Of a DNA stretch of 64,000 bases, positions 33,315 through 44,076 are shown in pieces. This DNA comes from Diabrotica undecimpunctata (lineage: Eukaryota > Arthropoda > Insecta > Coleoptera > Chrysomelidae). Made by a program: the position numbers and the translations under genes. The stretch covers positions 67,580,141 through 67,644,140 of the forward strand of contig NC_092809.1 of assembly GCF_040954645.1 (NCBI RefSeq), given 5' to 3'. Each line of letters opens with the position of its first letter. Position 1 is the first letter of the stretch. The notes under the pieces are model-generated. The model was not told the DNA's origin, made no database searches, and worked only from the letters and a program-made list of their open reading frames with translations.

Positions 33315-34928
33315 ATGATGATCAATGACAATGGAGAGATAATCGTGGACAAAGAGAGTATCAATGATACCTGGAAAAATTACATAAGAAATTTATTTTT
33401 TGATGAGAGAGAGAACCAGCCCCCAATACCTACGGAAACAGGACCATCTATACTAGTGGCAGAAATAAGAGCAGCCATAATATCACTAAAAGAAGGTAGA
33501 GCTCCAGGACCAGACGGAGTACAATCTGAATTTCTTAAACTTCTTGATGATGAATCTTTAAGAGTACTATGTAAAATCTTCAATAATATCTATGACACAG
33601 GCAATATCCCAAAAGATTTATTTAGATTTATTACCTTACCAAAGAAACAGGGAGCAAAAAAGTGCGGAGAATATAGGCTAATAAGTCTAATGAGCCATAC
33701 ATTAAAACTTTTTCTTGAAATTATACATCGTAGAATATACAAGCTATGCGAAGAGGGAATACAAGACACACAGTTTGGATTCATGAAGGGCGTAGGTACA
33801 AGAGATGCACTGTTTAGTCTACAAGTATTATTTCAAAGATGCAGAGATATGACTTGCGATATTTACACCTGCTTTGTGGACTACCAAAAAGCATTTGATA
33901 CAGTTCAACACCAAAAAATGATGGATATTCTAACAAAAGTCCAAATGGATGATAAAGATCGGCGTATAATACAAAATTTATACTGGAACCAATCAGCCAC
34001 AATAAGAACGAATTTTGGAGGTCAACCAACGGAAATGATCCAGATTCTACGAGGCGTTAGACAAGGTTGTATACTTTCACCTATATTATTTAATCTATAT
34101 TCAGAGGAAATATTTAGTGAAGCCTTGGAAAAATGCGAACATGGAATACTTCTAAATGGAGAACGCCTAAACAACATCCGTTATCCAGACGACACCGTTA
34201 TTTTTGCAGACAGTTTGAACAGTTTACAGCAACTGATAAACAAAGTTAATGAAGTAAGTGAAAGATTTGGACTTCAAGTAAATATAACAAAAACTAAATT
34301 TATGATCATCAGCAAAAATAAAGTTAGAGACGCTCAACTATATATCAATAATACACCAGTGGACCGAGTAAAACAGTATAACTATCTTAAAACAACAGTA
34401 AATGAACAATGGGATCACTCACAGGAAATAAAATGTAGAATAGAGAAGGCTAGGAGTGCATTCAATAACATGGCCAAACTCTTTAAAAGCCACAATCTCC
34501 TACGATGTTATGTCTTCTCAATATTGTATTATGGAGTTGAATCCTGGACACTAACTGAAGCAATGGAGAAAAAACTTGAAGCCTTCGAGATGTGGCTATA
34601 CAGGCGAATTCTAAGGATATCATGGACAGACAAGATAACCAACGAGACCGTATTACGAAGAGTGGGCAAAGAAAGAGAGGTGATGTATACCATTAAAAGG
34701 AGAAAGTTGGAATATCTCGGACATATAATGAGAAACAGCACTAAATACAGATTACTGAAGGTAATCCTAAAGGGTAAAGTATTCGGAAAGCGAGGAATTG
34801 GGAGAAGGAGAATATCATGGTTGAAGAACCTGAGGAAATGGTTCTCCACAACAACAACGAATCTGTTTAAAGCATCAGTCAATAAAATAATTATAGCCAG
34901 AATGATTGCCAATATTCGGAACGAATAG
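33315..34928 (+). CDS. RTE-like LINE reverse transcriptase, 5'-truncated but open (537 codons)
   Basis: The longest open frame in the window. It has an RT entry block 'GRAPGPDGVQSEFLK' (61-75), 'EYRLISLMSHTLKLFLEIIH' (119-138), 'QFGFMKGVGTRDALF' (153-167), 'FVDYQKAFDTV' (187-197, catalytic Asp189), 'RGVRQGCILSPILFNLYSE' (246-264), then 'YPDD' (290-293) where RTs have YADD. The C-terminal 'MWLYRRILRISWTDKITN' and 'RISWLKNLRKW' match the nested LINEs at 4.3, 41.6 and 60.4 kb. The endonuclease is absent. The ATG is not native: its A and T belong to the target duplication and only the G is LINE sequence. The Ala to Pro change in YADD would probably kill activity. Confidence 0.85.
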   Translation: MMINDNGEIIVDKESINDTWKNYIRNLFFDERENQPPIPTETGPSILVAEIRAAIISLKEGRAPGPDGVQSEFLKLLDDESLRVLCKIFNNIYDTGNIPKDLFRFITLPKKQGAKKCGEYRLISLMSHTLKLFLEIIHRRIYKLCEEGIQDTQFGFMKGVGTRDALFSLQVLFQRCRDMTCDIYTCFVDYQKAFDTVQHQKMMDILTKVQMDDKDRRIIQNLYWNQSATIRTNFGGQPTEMIQILRGVRQGCILSPILFNLYSEEIFSEALEKCEHGILLNGERLNNIRYPDDTVIFADSLNSLQQLINKVNEVSERFGLQVNITKTKFMIISKNKVRDAQLYINNTPVDRVKQYNYLKTTVNEQWDHSQEIKCRIEKARSAFNNMAKLFKSHNLLRCYVFSILYYGVESWTLTEAMEKKLEAFEMWLYRRILRISWTDKITNETVLRRVGKEREVMYTIKRRKLEYLGHIMRNSTKYRLLKVILKGKVFGKRGIGRRRISWLKNLRKWFSTTTTNLFKASVNKIIIARMIANIRNE

Positions 34929-34942
34929 GCACTGACAGAAGA
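33317..34942 (+). mobile_element. 5'-truncated RTE-like LINE insertion with exact 10-bp TSD
   Basis: 'agtaaatcat' occurs at 33307-33316 and again at 34943-34952, bracketing 1,626 bp that consist of the LINE frame plus a very short 3' UTR ending '...cagaag'. A long undamaged frame and an exact duplication both indicate a young insertion, younger than the mariner copy around it. Confidence 0.9.
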
Positions 34943-35189
34943 AGTAAATCATACTAGTCCATTTGTTCGAGATGTAATTATAGTTACTCGTAAGATGTAA
35001 CGTAATCATATAAATAAGTAATGTCATCGATAATTTATTCCGTTTTTCTATAAGTAACCAATGAACGAGATACATCACAGTTTAATACATTATTTAACTT
35101 CTGCGACAAATAAGATGTAGTTCCATAATGTACCATAAGATTTGAATATGTATCCAAAATAATATATTCATCCATTATACATTATAGCC

Positions 35190-35400
35190 ACCACGTAGCC
35201 CCGAATTTAATCCGCTTGATTTTGGTGTATGGGGCGCATTAAAACAACGTGCCTATAAGAATCCCATAAACATTCGCAACCAACTATGGGAAGAAATAAA
35301 TACTGCAGCAGTTTCTTTAGAACCAATGATGCTATTTAATATGAGACGATCTTTTATGGAATATATTGACAAATAAATTAAAGAAAATGGTGGACATATC
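35190..35400 (+). pseudogene. mariner transposase, C-terminal fragment
   Basis: Reads 'PPRSPEFNPLDFGVWGALKQ', then 'NIRNQLWEEINTAA', a stop inside the last segment, and 'KENGGHIEH'. It carries the third catalytic residue (the Asp of 'NPLDF', as in DD34D-type enzymes) and the usual 'GGH.EH' ending of this transposase family. It continues the fragment at 32803-33019. Confidence 0.8.
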
Positions 35401-36125
35401 GAACACTTACTTTGGCAAAAAGTTATGTTATTTAGTTTAACTAATTTTTAATTTGGCTTGTAAACAAAATGTTTTGATTATGACTTTAATTTAACATAAA
35501 ACGTAAAATGTTTTATGTAAAAAACCTATTATTCTGTTATTTTGTCAAATCCTATTATTAATTATCCTGCTGATATACTTATTTTATTTAATATTTCGTT
35601 AACTATTAACTTAGTTAAAGTTATTTTATACCAAAATTCAGAAGTATTAATGTTTTTGTCTATTTTTTCTTCGTTACCTGGAGTAATTGCCTTAGATCAG
35701 AATTATGCAGCTGATTTTTGAAAACTGTTGAGTTTTGAAGTTATTAACAAGTATATCTTTTTTTGTTAAAATAATGAATCTTTAACATTTTTCATCCCAA
35801 ATACAGGTAATATAAGAGCAAAAAAGTTAAGTGCAAATTTATGTCACACATGTGGCATAAGTGGCGCCCTCTATCAGTTACAATGAAGTGTGCATCAAAT
35901 TATAATTTCTCATATTTAAAAGTACCCAGTTGTAAATTTGTATACATAAATAAATGTTTACAAACATGAAAGTTATAGCGAAAAATAAAATTTTAATTTT
36001 GCAATTCAACACCCTGTATCTTTCTTAATATCAACATTTTATTAAAGCAATTTGGCTTAAATCGTAATATTTTAAGGTGTAGAATCTACTGTTCTTTTTT
36101 GTATAATTACTTAAGGACCACCCTG

Positions 36126-37259
36126 TATATTATTATTTGTTTTGCTATCAATATATTATTTTAGTAGAAAGTTTTGTAGAAAATAGCTGGTTAATTAATA
36201 AAAGAAATAAATATTAAAATAACATATATATTATTGAAAATAAGAAAACCATTAGAATAACTCATAAATTTTTACCAGCTGTAATTGCGTAGTTTTGATT
36301 ATTTGGTTGTCATCAGTATACTGCAGACAAGTTAGAAATGCATGAGATGCATGCAGAGAACCATGTTAACTTGGCAAAGGATCTCTACCAGAACAATGCA
36401 ACCAATTTGTGGCAATAGAGTCATAAGACCCTCATGGTTTCCAGAGCAACAACTAATAATGACCACGGGGAAAGCTACAGTTACCTGAGGAAAGAAATGC
36501 CAAATGGTAAAACGTTTAAAACAAATATAAAAGGTTATTACGAGTTAATAATAAAAGTAAAATGTAATGACACGTCTCGCAAAATAGAAAAAGAAAACAC
36601 AAAATAGGTCCATCAATGAAAGGCAACCGTAAACTACACTACAGGAGAAATGCGACCAATTTGTGGCAATATAGTTACAAATCCCTGATATTTTCCGACG
36701 GCCAACTTTACCTACAAAGTCTAGTCTTCACCACCACAAAGACAATTATGGGGATCCATACCCTGGCTAACTCTTCTTAGAGTTAGTTGGGCTTGTCCCT
36801 AAGACAAATAATGACAGCAAAAACAATTGCAATGGAGATCAAAGCAGTACACAAAAAGGTCAACAAGCATTTTGTTTAATAAAGTAATAGACTTGCCTCT
36901 AGGTTACAGCAAGACCTGTACAAAGTACAAAGTGGCTAAGGGTCTAAACAAGTGACAACAAACAACGATAAAAAATGGCTAAGGGCCTTAATATTAAGGA
37001 AAAATATCCCAAAGAAACACAACTTGTCATGATCTTTTCTATGTAGAGCTGCTGGATGAAAAGTTGATGATGTGGACAATGGTACTACAGGTTTCCTAGT
37101 TAACTAATACCTGGTGGAATGGAAGATTTCATTTTTCATTACAAAACAAAATTTTTAAATAAATTATAACAATTAATGTTTTCGGCCCGGACATTTTTTT
37201 TTAATTTTTTGGATCATTCTGAACAAAATAATAATAAAATCTTAAAGAAAGAAAAAGAA
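36126..37259. other. unassigned, with a pair of short direct repeats
   Basis: No gene seen. 'accaatttgtggcaata' recurs at about 36400 and 36655 in similar surroundings ('gaacaatgca' and 'gaaatgcg' before it). A small hairpin 'ctaactct'/'agagttag' lies at 36767-36786. Confidence 0.4.
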
Positions 37260-38590
37260 CTAGCAATAATATAATCGATAACTCATCGGTTATACCTGCT
37301 ACTGCAAAAATAATACGAACCTTGTTTATTGCCTTAGTATTCTCTGTAACTGAATACTGCGTTCTAGTTTGGAGGGTAACTAACAAAGAAAACCAAACAG
37401 CAGAGATAAAAAGACGAGTTAGACTGGCAAGCTAAGCTACATTCTTAAAAACAAAAGATATCCACAGCATCTTAAGACCAAAGTATACAATCAATGCGTA
37501 CTCCATGTTCTCACTTATGGTTTCCAAACGTGGACATTTACACAAGCAAATATGGACAAAATCATAAAAACACAAAGAGCAATGGAAAAACAAATGTTGC
37601 ACTTAAGATTAATGGATAAAAAGAGAAACGAGTGGATAAGAGAGAAAACAAAAGTAAGGGATGTTAGACAAGAAGTTGCAAAATTGAAATGAAGATTTGC
37701 CGGATACAATATAAGACAAAAAGAAGTCCGATGGAACAAAATTCTGATAAGTTTAAGACCGTGGGAATATAAACAAAGCAGAGGAAGGCCCCAAATAAGA
37801 TGGGCAAATGATATCAAGAAGCACGTGGGCTCTAGGTGGATGACTGTAGTGACAGACAGAGAAGAATGATTAGATAGATAGATAGATCGATAGTTTGGAG
37901 GGATATCTGTCACAGCAAACTTACTGACAGATAATTGAATAGCACAACTAGGCTGATTTCTGGTTATCGACATCATGGTGGATTATGTCGACAATTACAC
38001 GTTGACTACAAGGCTATGTAGCCAATATATTACCCCCTGATTTCCACAGAAAATGGGCTACGGCATGAATTTAGAAAGATTAAAGCCAATCCAAAATTAC
38101 GAATCCAAGAAGAGTTCCCACAGTTGTAGTATAGTACACTAAAATCAAGAAATTCACCCATATGCAAAGCTGAACAACTTTAAAAGAATCACTGTGACTC
38201 TATAAAATATAGGACTCTCGATTAGAACCAACAGACAAATAACCAACTATAGGCCTGGTTCGAACGCTACAGCTGCATTATCACCGGCATGGAGTTAAAT
38301 CGAAAACAATGGTCTGCAATAAATCGATTGCGTACTAGTCATGATAGGTGTGCAGATTCTCTGGCAAATGAAGAAGAGCAACATCATTGGAGTGTGACTA
38401 CTGCGCCGTTCGACAGACGATCCAGCACATCTAAAATGAATATTCCCTATGAACATAAACAGGGAATGGTCCCTGTTGAATATCATGAAGGCACTCTTGA
38501 TGGAGTCCGAATGAATGTCGAACCTCGGTATTTAGTTTAATATTTGGTATTATATTATATGTAGCCATACTCTAAATAAATAAATATTAT
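37260..38590 (+). mobile_element. LINE 3' part, split by a nested RTE-like LINE
   Basis: The left part (37270-37376) reads 'IRTLFIALVFSVTEYCVLVW', resembling the 'ALALVYSVAEYCAPVW' block of insect LINE ORF2. After the nested insertion, sequence resumes with 'LNSTTRLISGY' (~37930) and later a 'LNRKQWSAINRLRTSHDRC' block (38289-38400), the zinc-region of the same ORF2 type. The ORF ends at 38540, and a short 3' UTR runs into 'taaataaataaat' near 38575. Frames and stops change several times, so it is a dead copy. I am not sure of the clade. Confidence 0.6.
37377..37890 (+). mobile_element. RTE-like LINE fragment nested in another LINE, 12-bp TSD
   Basis: 'tagtttggaggg' occurs at 37365-37376 and 37891-37902. 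Between them the frame reads 'KVYNQCVLHVLTYGFQTWTF', 'TQRAMEKQMLHLRLMDKKRN', 'EWIREKTKVRDVRQEVAKLK' and 'SRGRPQIRWANDIKKHVGSR', ending 'VTDREE' and a stop. The 3' tail is (GATA)n ('gatagatagatagatcgatag'). This is the C-terminal region of an RTE-like ORF2. It is damaged by stops at about 37434 and 37692. Confidence 0.85.
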
Positions 38591-40439
38591 TATTTTTAAT
38601 ATAACTTTTATAATTATTAAATCTTATTCTTACGAACATTTTTGATATAATTTGCTTGTTTAACTAAACTTATTTTTATTTTTCTATTATGCACTTGCAC
38701 TTAGGAAATTAAAAATACCCAGATTTACTTTCACTAGTGCTCGTTTGTTCATTATTCATTTTAAACTTCCATCTTGTCTTCAAAAAGTTCAATCCTTTGA
38801 ATATTACGTTTCTTAAGAAGTCTGAAAAAAAAAAAGAATACATCTAGTTTAACTTATAATGCTACAAAAGTTTCTATTAATTAAAATGACTAACAGCGAC
38901 AGAATTAATTAATAGGCGCCTTGCAATACACTCTTCTTTCACAATAGTTATTCCGAAACTTTTACAGAGTTTCAAAGGAAATATTTCATGTTGAACTTTC
39001 ATTAAGTAATGAATTTTAATTATATAAACAGCTTAAATTTTGCCTCATTTCCTGAATGCTGAAAAAGTCTGTGCTTTCTTTTATATATGCTCTTCATAAA
39101 AGCTAATTTGCTGATTAAAGTTTGTCGATAAAAAATCTTTTAGTAAAATTAATTTATTTGTTGCAATATGTCTATATAAATAAACAAAAAACAATATTCT
39201 ACAAAAGATACTTCTTTTCGAACATACTACTTTTGATAGTAAAAGTTTTGACCATTGAAGGCACTTAATTATAGTAAATATGTAAATGTAATTTTAACCG
39301 TCCAAAATAAAATGACATTACATTTTGGTGTCTATTGTTAAAGGAATAAAGGTTTAAATAAAAGTTCTTAATAGGGAAACGGAACGTATTGCCGTACGAC
39401 GGCTAATTCCGCACAACTAAGTTTTAAAATAATTAAATTTATCTGTGTAATTCATTTCCGATATAATTTGCTTATAGGGGGTTAAAAAGGGGGACTGAAC
39501 AATTTCTGGGCTTGGAGATAGAGTAAGCAAATAAATTGAAAAGTTTGCGAACATCCACTCGTGTTGTGGTTGGTAAGCTAAGTCGTGGGTAAAGATTCCT
39601 TTATTTGGGCACTGGGAGACTAACTACGAAAAAGAAATCAAAAAAATACTTACAGAGATGTCCTGAGCAACACGACACAAGAAGATTCCTAAACCATTTA
39701 AAATAGGAAGCCGTTTAAAACAATCCTTTTGGTACTTAGAAAGGTTTTTCTTTCCAAAAAAAAATTAAGGGTTAATATCTTTAAAAAAAATGACTTTAAA
39801 CTCCTGGTTTAAAGAGAAACATTACATATTTATTTTTATTTTACATAACCAGTTATTACAAATAAAAATAACTAAATTTATCAACAAACCTTACACTGAG
39901 TATAACCTTGTAACAAAAGAGACTTTAAAATTTTGGTTATGTACCATATGACATACTGACAAAGGATATATTGACTGTCGTATGTTGAAATAAAATGTTA
40001 AACTTTTCTGAATTATTAAAAAATTATCAAGGTTAACTTTACACATGCAATCTTCAAAATTGACATAATCGTCGGGCTTTGTATAAAAGAATTGTTGTAC
40101 AATGTTTTAATTTCAATAAGTAGGCGTCAAATTTCGGGAGAATATGACAGATATCGATTTTTACGATTATTCGTAATATCCAAGACAAACAAACATCAAT
40201 CAGGTTTTAAATCCATAATTAATTAGTACTTCTGACTTATGGATTGTAGGATTAAATTATTTTAAATTATCATACACATCTCTTGAAAATCTGAAATGTT
40301 TCATAAACATCTTCCTTGTATTATGATGATGTATCTCTTGAAACTTTGAAATGTTTTACCAACATTATCACTCTATTGTAGAATTCTTCTGCAGATTCTT
40401 CTTATTATTTATATTTTATATTAATATAATCCCGCTGCT
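38591..40439. other. AT-rich stretch of 1.8 kb, nothing recognised
   Basis: I looked on both strands and saw no coding resemblance, no inverted repeats and no tandem repeats. It could be unique intergenic sequence or old TE sequence beyond recognition. Confidence 0.4.
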
Positions 40440-42620
40440 CACCAATAGAATTAATGCATGTCTCACGCTAAGCTAGTTTCTAACCTCATGGAAGGTGGTC
40501 AGCACGGTCATGATTCCTAAACCAGGGAAACCCCCCAACCAACCCTAAATCAAATAGACCTATTTCGCTTTTAAGTCTACCAGAGGATCTTCAAGGAGAG
40601 ACTCCTTAAAGATCCTAGGAGTAGAATTCCTAGATGCTCACTTCACCATTCCAAACTATTAATTTGGATTCTGGGCCAAACGTTTTGCCTAAATTGCATT
40701 GATTGAAGGAGCAACCTTTATATTAGAATCAAATAACAAAAAGAGGTACGCCATAGGCATTTATCTAGACGTCCAGAAAGCCTTCGATCAGGTCAGGCAC
40801 ACAAAAAATAATAAATTCCTGTCTTTTTAATTGGACTATCCTGAACAAAGTTGACAAGACACTATCCACACCATTCACTCCACAAGCTGGAGTACCTCAG
40901 GGCTTAATTCTAGGTCCAATATTGTGCACAGTCTACAACAGTGACATCCCCACCCTCAAGCTAGATCGGAATCCTACAGTCAGCTATTTGTTGACTGCAC
41001 TGCGTTCCTCACTGCGGGCCCATACAGAGAGACGCTGAAACAACTGTCTGTATTTGAAAAAGCACAAAATTAGTTAAACAGAATTGTTAGGTGGTGCAAT
41101 AGATGGAGAGTTACTATTAACGCCTCAAAACTCAACCAATTTTATTCAAATCTCCCCACCGTAATGCTCAGGTCCAGATAAGCCCCCTATGAGAAAACCT
41201 TGATTTCAGAAACTCGGTGTTCTATTTGGGAGTTTATTTTAGGGAGATTTTCAACTGGAAGACCGACATACATAACACCGTAGATGGGGTAAGAAACACG
41301 ACAAGACTCCTGGCAGCGTTGTCTGGTAAACCGGGTAAAATAAAACACTATTGCACACCTAAAAAACTTACATAAGACCAATAATCGAATACAAAGCATG
41401 CGTCTGTGCGTCGCAAAATGTCCGTCAAATTAACACTGCCCAGTTGAGACTACCCGTCAACACTAATCCACCAAATAGCAAACATAACACCAATTAAGGA
41501 CAAAATCCGAACCCTCAGCAAGACATATGTCCTCCGCACTATAGCTGGCTTAAACAACCAAGCCAAGCAAACACTCAAAACTAATTGCTATTGCCCAGGG
41601 GAAACACTCACTTCTTCTTCTTCTTCTTCTCGTGCCACTCCTAGCGGAGATTGGAAATCATCATGGCCACTGCGACTTTGTTAGCAGCGCGCCTATAAAG
41701 TTCAATCGAACTACACCCGAACCATTCACGTAGATTACGAAGCCACGATATTTTTCTTCTTCCCACACTTCTTTTGCCCTTAATTTTGCCCTGCATGATA
41801 TTTCTTAAAAGTTCGTACTTTTCACCTCTCACAATGTGCCCCAAGTATTCCATCTTTCTAGTTTTTATCTCATTTAGAATTTCGCATCTTTTGTCTAAAG
41901 TTTGGAGTACTTGCGTGTTAGTGACGCGGTCCATCCATGATATTCTGAGAATGCGCCTATAGCACCACATCTCGAAAGCTTCGATGTTTTTTGTGGTCAA
42001 CTGTTTTAGTGTCAAAGCCTCTACTCCATACAACAGGGTAGAAAAGACATAACACCGCAGCATTCGTATTCGTAACTTTATGTTGATATTACGATTGCAA
42101 AAGAGTTTGCGCATTCTATTAAAGACTGATCTAGCGATTTCTATTCTACATCTAATCTCTTTTGTTTGATCAGTATCGTCTGTGATCCAAGCACCTAGAT
42201 ATTTATAACACTTACTAGGATTCCTCAAAAAAAAGTTTCATTCCTCCCAGCAAAGCTTCCACATGACACTGGAAACGAACTTCCTGATGAGTATTTCGTC
42301 ATCCTAGAAGCAGTCCCCCCAAAATATCGCAGTTAACAACTGCAAGCCAAAAACGGTAATCAAGAACTGTTCCTAGTATGGCTGGTAGCACTTTGAAGTA
42401 TCCCTCGTTGGCTTATTTGGCTGACTCACAATTTCTCTAGTGCGCTCCTTAACACAAATGCCACTCCTGAACCCCAGCTCTTTAGCGCTCCACCACCAAA
42501 AACCAATAAGCAAAATCATTCTGACGTTTATCACACCCCTCTAGCTCCACAAAAAAAGAAGCAACCTTCCTTGAAGAGGCAAAAGCATAAACAAGATTAA
42601 AACATGAGAGATGGGGACAA
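40440..42620 (+). mobile_element. Jockey-type LINE relic, split by a nested RTE-like LINE
   Basis: Plus-strand frames in shifting register: 'IALIEGATFILESNNKKRYA' and 'IGIYLDVQKAFDQVRH' at 40690-40800 (RT motif with catalytic Asp), then 'AGVPQGLILGPILCTVYNSD' and 'IPTLKLDRNPTVSY' at 40880-40990. Next comes a degenerate catalytic block 'FVDCTAF', where YADDT is expected. 'IEYKACVC' lies near 41390. The remainder from 42236 reads a C-terminal tail with stops. Clearly a dead copy. It is interrupted at about 41611-42235 by a LINE on the other strand. Confidence 0.65.
41611..42235 (-). mobile_element. RTE-like LINE C-terminal fragment with (GAA)n tail, nested
   Basis: A 195-codon open frame (42228-41641, minus) reads 'CYKYLGAWITDDTDQTKEIR', then 'RIEIARSVFNRMRKLF', 'YVFSTLLYGVEALTLKQL', 'MWCYRRILRISWMDRVTN', 'YLGHIVRGEKYELLRNIM' and 'RKISWLRNLREWFG'. 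It belongs to the same family as the LINEs at 4.3, 33.3 and 60.4 kb. The 3' end is a long (GAA)n tail, 41611-41630 on the plus strand as cttcttctt. The undamaged frame shows that it is young. I could not find a clean target duplication in the decayed Jockey flanks. Confidence 0.8.
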
Positions 42621-43065
42621 AAGGATACGTAGATATGTATCAAAGTTAAATAATAATGATAAATATTACCAATATTGCAACAAATGTAAATGTTCGGAAA
42701 CTAAAACTACGATACTGTGTCTGCGTAATGTTCTGCGCACTATTACAGTCTGATTATTTCTCTCTTCAGGCCTTTACCGGAAATATTATATGAGCTTATG
42801 CCCTTATCTTATTTGCTAAATTCATGAGTACGACTTACCTATATATGCAGATTTATATCCCGCAATTTTACAACTCGATCTTACAGCTGTCATCAATTTC
42901 GCGAGGGACTTCTTACAATTCAAACGTTCAATTAACGAATATCGAGTGTTATTGACACTAGCGGACGAAGACTACTTCCAAACTTTCGAAGTCCAGATAT
43001 AAATAAGTATCATGTAATATGAATTGAATGAAAAAGACAGAAAAGATTTGATTTCACGTTCAAAG

Positions 43066-43131
43066 CGTCTATGTATCTATTGATACGTATTTCGACTTAA
43101 AAAGTCTCATCAGAATAGTTATTCATAGCCG
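43066..43131 (-). ncRNA. candidate type-I hammerhead ribozyme, copy 3
   Basis: Identical over 66 bases to the copies at 12349-12414 and 12748-12813. Predicted cleavage falls between 43082 and 43081. Confidence 0.7.
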
Positions 43132-43465
43132 TTCTTAACGTCAAAAATAATCTTCTGTGTCTTATTAGAAGCAACAATAACATGGCTTCGTTATGAACGC
43201 AATAGCGATATCTGATAGAAAAATCGGTAAGATAGTTTCGAAACAAATCCAGATTTCTGCTTTAATCTGGAGCCTTCTAAAAATTGCAAGACATGACCAG
43301 ACGACGATAAAGATGTTAAAAGAGACATGGGGAATCTAAAATTTGCATTCCACGACATGTCTATTCATCTAGGCAGAAATCCTAACGAATTTGTTTCTCG
43401 TACTCATACAGAGTAGATCCGAATAAAATGAAAAAGACAGAAAAGATTTGATTTCACGTTCAAAG

Positions 43466-43531
43466 CGTCTATGTATCTATTGATACGTATTTCGACTTAA
43501 AAAGTCTCATCAGAATAGTTATTCATAGCCG
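43466..43531 (-). ncRNA. candidate type-I hammerhead ribozyme, copy 4
   Basis: Identical to copies 1-3 and exactly 400 bp from copy 3. Predicted cleavage falls between 43482 and 43481, so a dimeric transcript would yield a 400-nt monomer. Confidence 0.7.
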
Positions 43532-44010
43532 TTCTTAACGTGAAAAATAATCTTCTGTGTCTTATTAGAAGCAACAATAACATGGCTTCGTTATGGACGC
43601 AATAGCGACATCTGATAGAAAAATCGGTAAGATAGTTTCGAAAAAAATTCAGATTTCTGCTTTAATCTGGAGCCTTCTAAAAATAGCAAGACATGACCAG
43701 ACGACGATAAAGATGTTAAAAGAGACATGGGGAATCTAAAATTTGCATTCCACGACATGTCTATTCATCTAGGCAGAAATCCTAACGAATTTGTTTTTCG
43801 TACTCATACAGAGTAGAACTTTTTAACACCTTTATCGTCGTCTGGTCATGTCTTGCAATTTTTAGAAGGCTCCAGATTAAAGCAGAAATCTGAATTTGTT
43901 TCGAAACTATCTTACCGATTTTTCTATCAGATGTCGCTATTGCGTCCATAACGAAGCCATGTTATTGTTGCTTCTAATAAGACACAGAAGATTATTTTTC
44001 ACGTTAAGAA

Positions 44011-44076
44011 CGGCTATAAATAACTATTCTGATGAGACTTTTTAAGTCGAAATATGTATCAATAGATACATAGACG
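44011..44076 (+). ncRNA. candidate type-I hammerhead ribozyme, copy 5 (inverted arm)
   Basis: Same 66-nt layout on the plus strand with two changes. One is G to A in outer stem I, which removes one pair. The other is 'TATGTA' for 'TACGTA' in stem III, where C-G becomes U-G and pairing is kept. The core, stem II and inner stem I are unchanged. Predicted cleavage falls between 44060 and 44061. Confidence 0.65.

Larger units (their letters stand above)
33020..35189. other. foreign insert inside the mariner transposase, flanks of the LINE
   Basis: The mariner frame breaks after 'IPW' at 33019 and resumes at 35190 with 'PPRSPEFNPLDF'. The insert is larger than the LINE it contains: about 290 bp on the left and 240 bp on the right are neither LINE nor mariner. 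This is probably an older non-autonomous element into which the LINE later jumped. I found no convincing inverted repeats or target duplication. Confidence 0.5.
32149..36125 (+). mobile_element. mariner-superfamily element with ~430-bp inverted repeats
   Basis: The outer ends are 'CAGGGTAGTCCTTAAGTAAT' (32149) and, reverse-complemented from 36125, 'CAGGGTGGTCCTTAAGTAAT'. Each is preceded by TA, the Tc1/mariner target duplication. The inverted repeats continue for about 430 bp on each side (to ~32590 and from ~35690) with roughly 80% identity by eye, including the shared blocks 'atattaagaaagatacaggg' and 'cacatgtgtg(g/a)cataaattt'. Inside are transposase pieces at 32885-33019 and 35190-35400. 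About 2.2 kb of foreign DNA, including a LINE, separates them. Confidence 0.85.

Noticed and set aside
37515..37976. 153-codon minus-strand ORF resembling a membrane protein
   Set aside because: Antisense shadow of the nested LINE at 37377-37890. It crosses the LINE/host junction and so cannot be a conserved gene.
41590..42260. Target-site duplication around the nested LINE at 41.6 kb
   Set aside because: The flanks 'gaaacactca' and 'aaaagtttcattc' do not match convincingly; not claimed.
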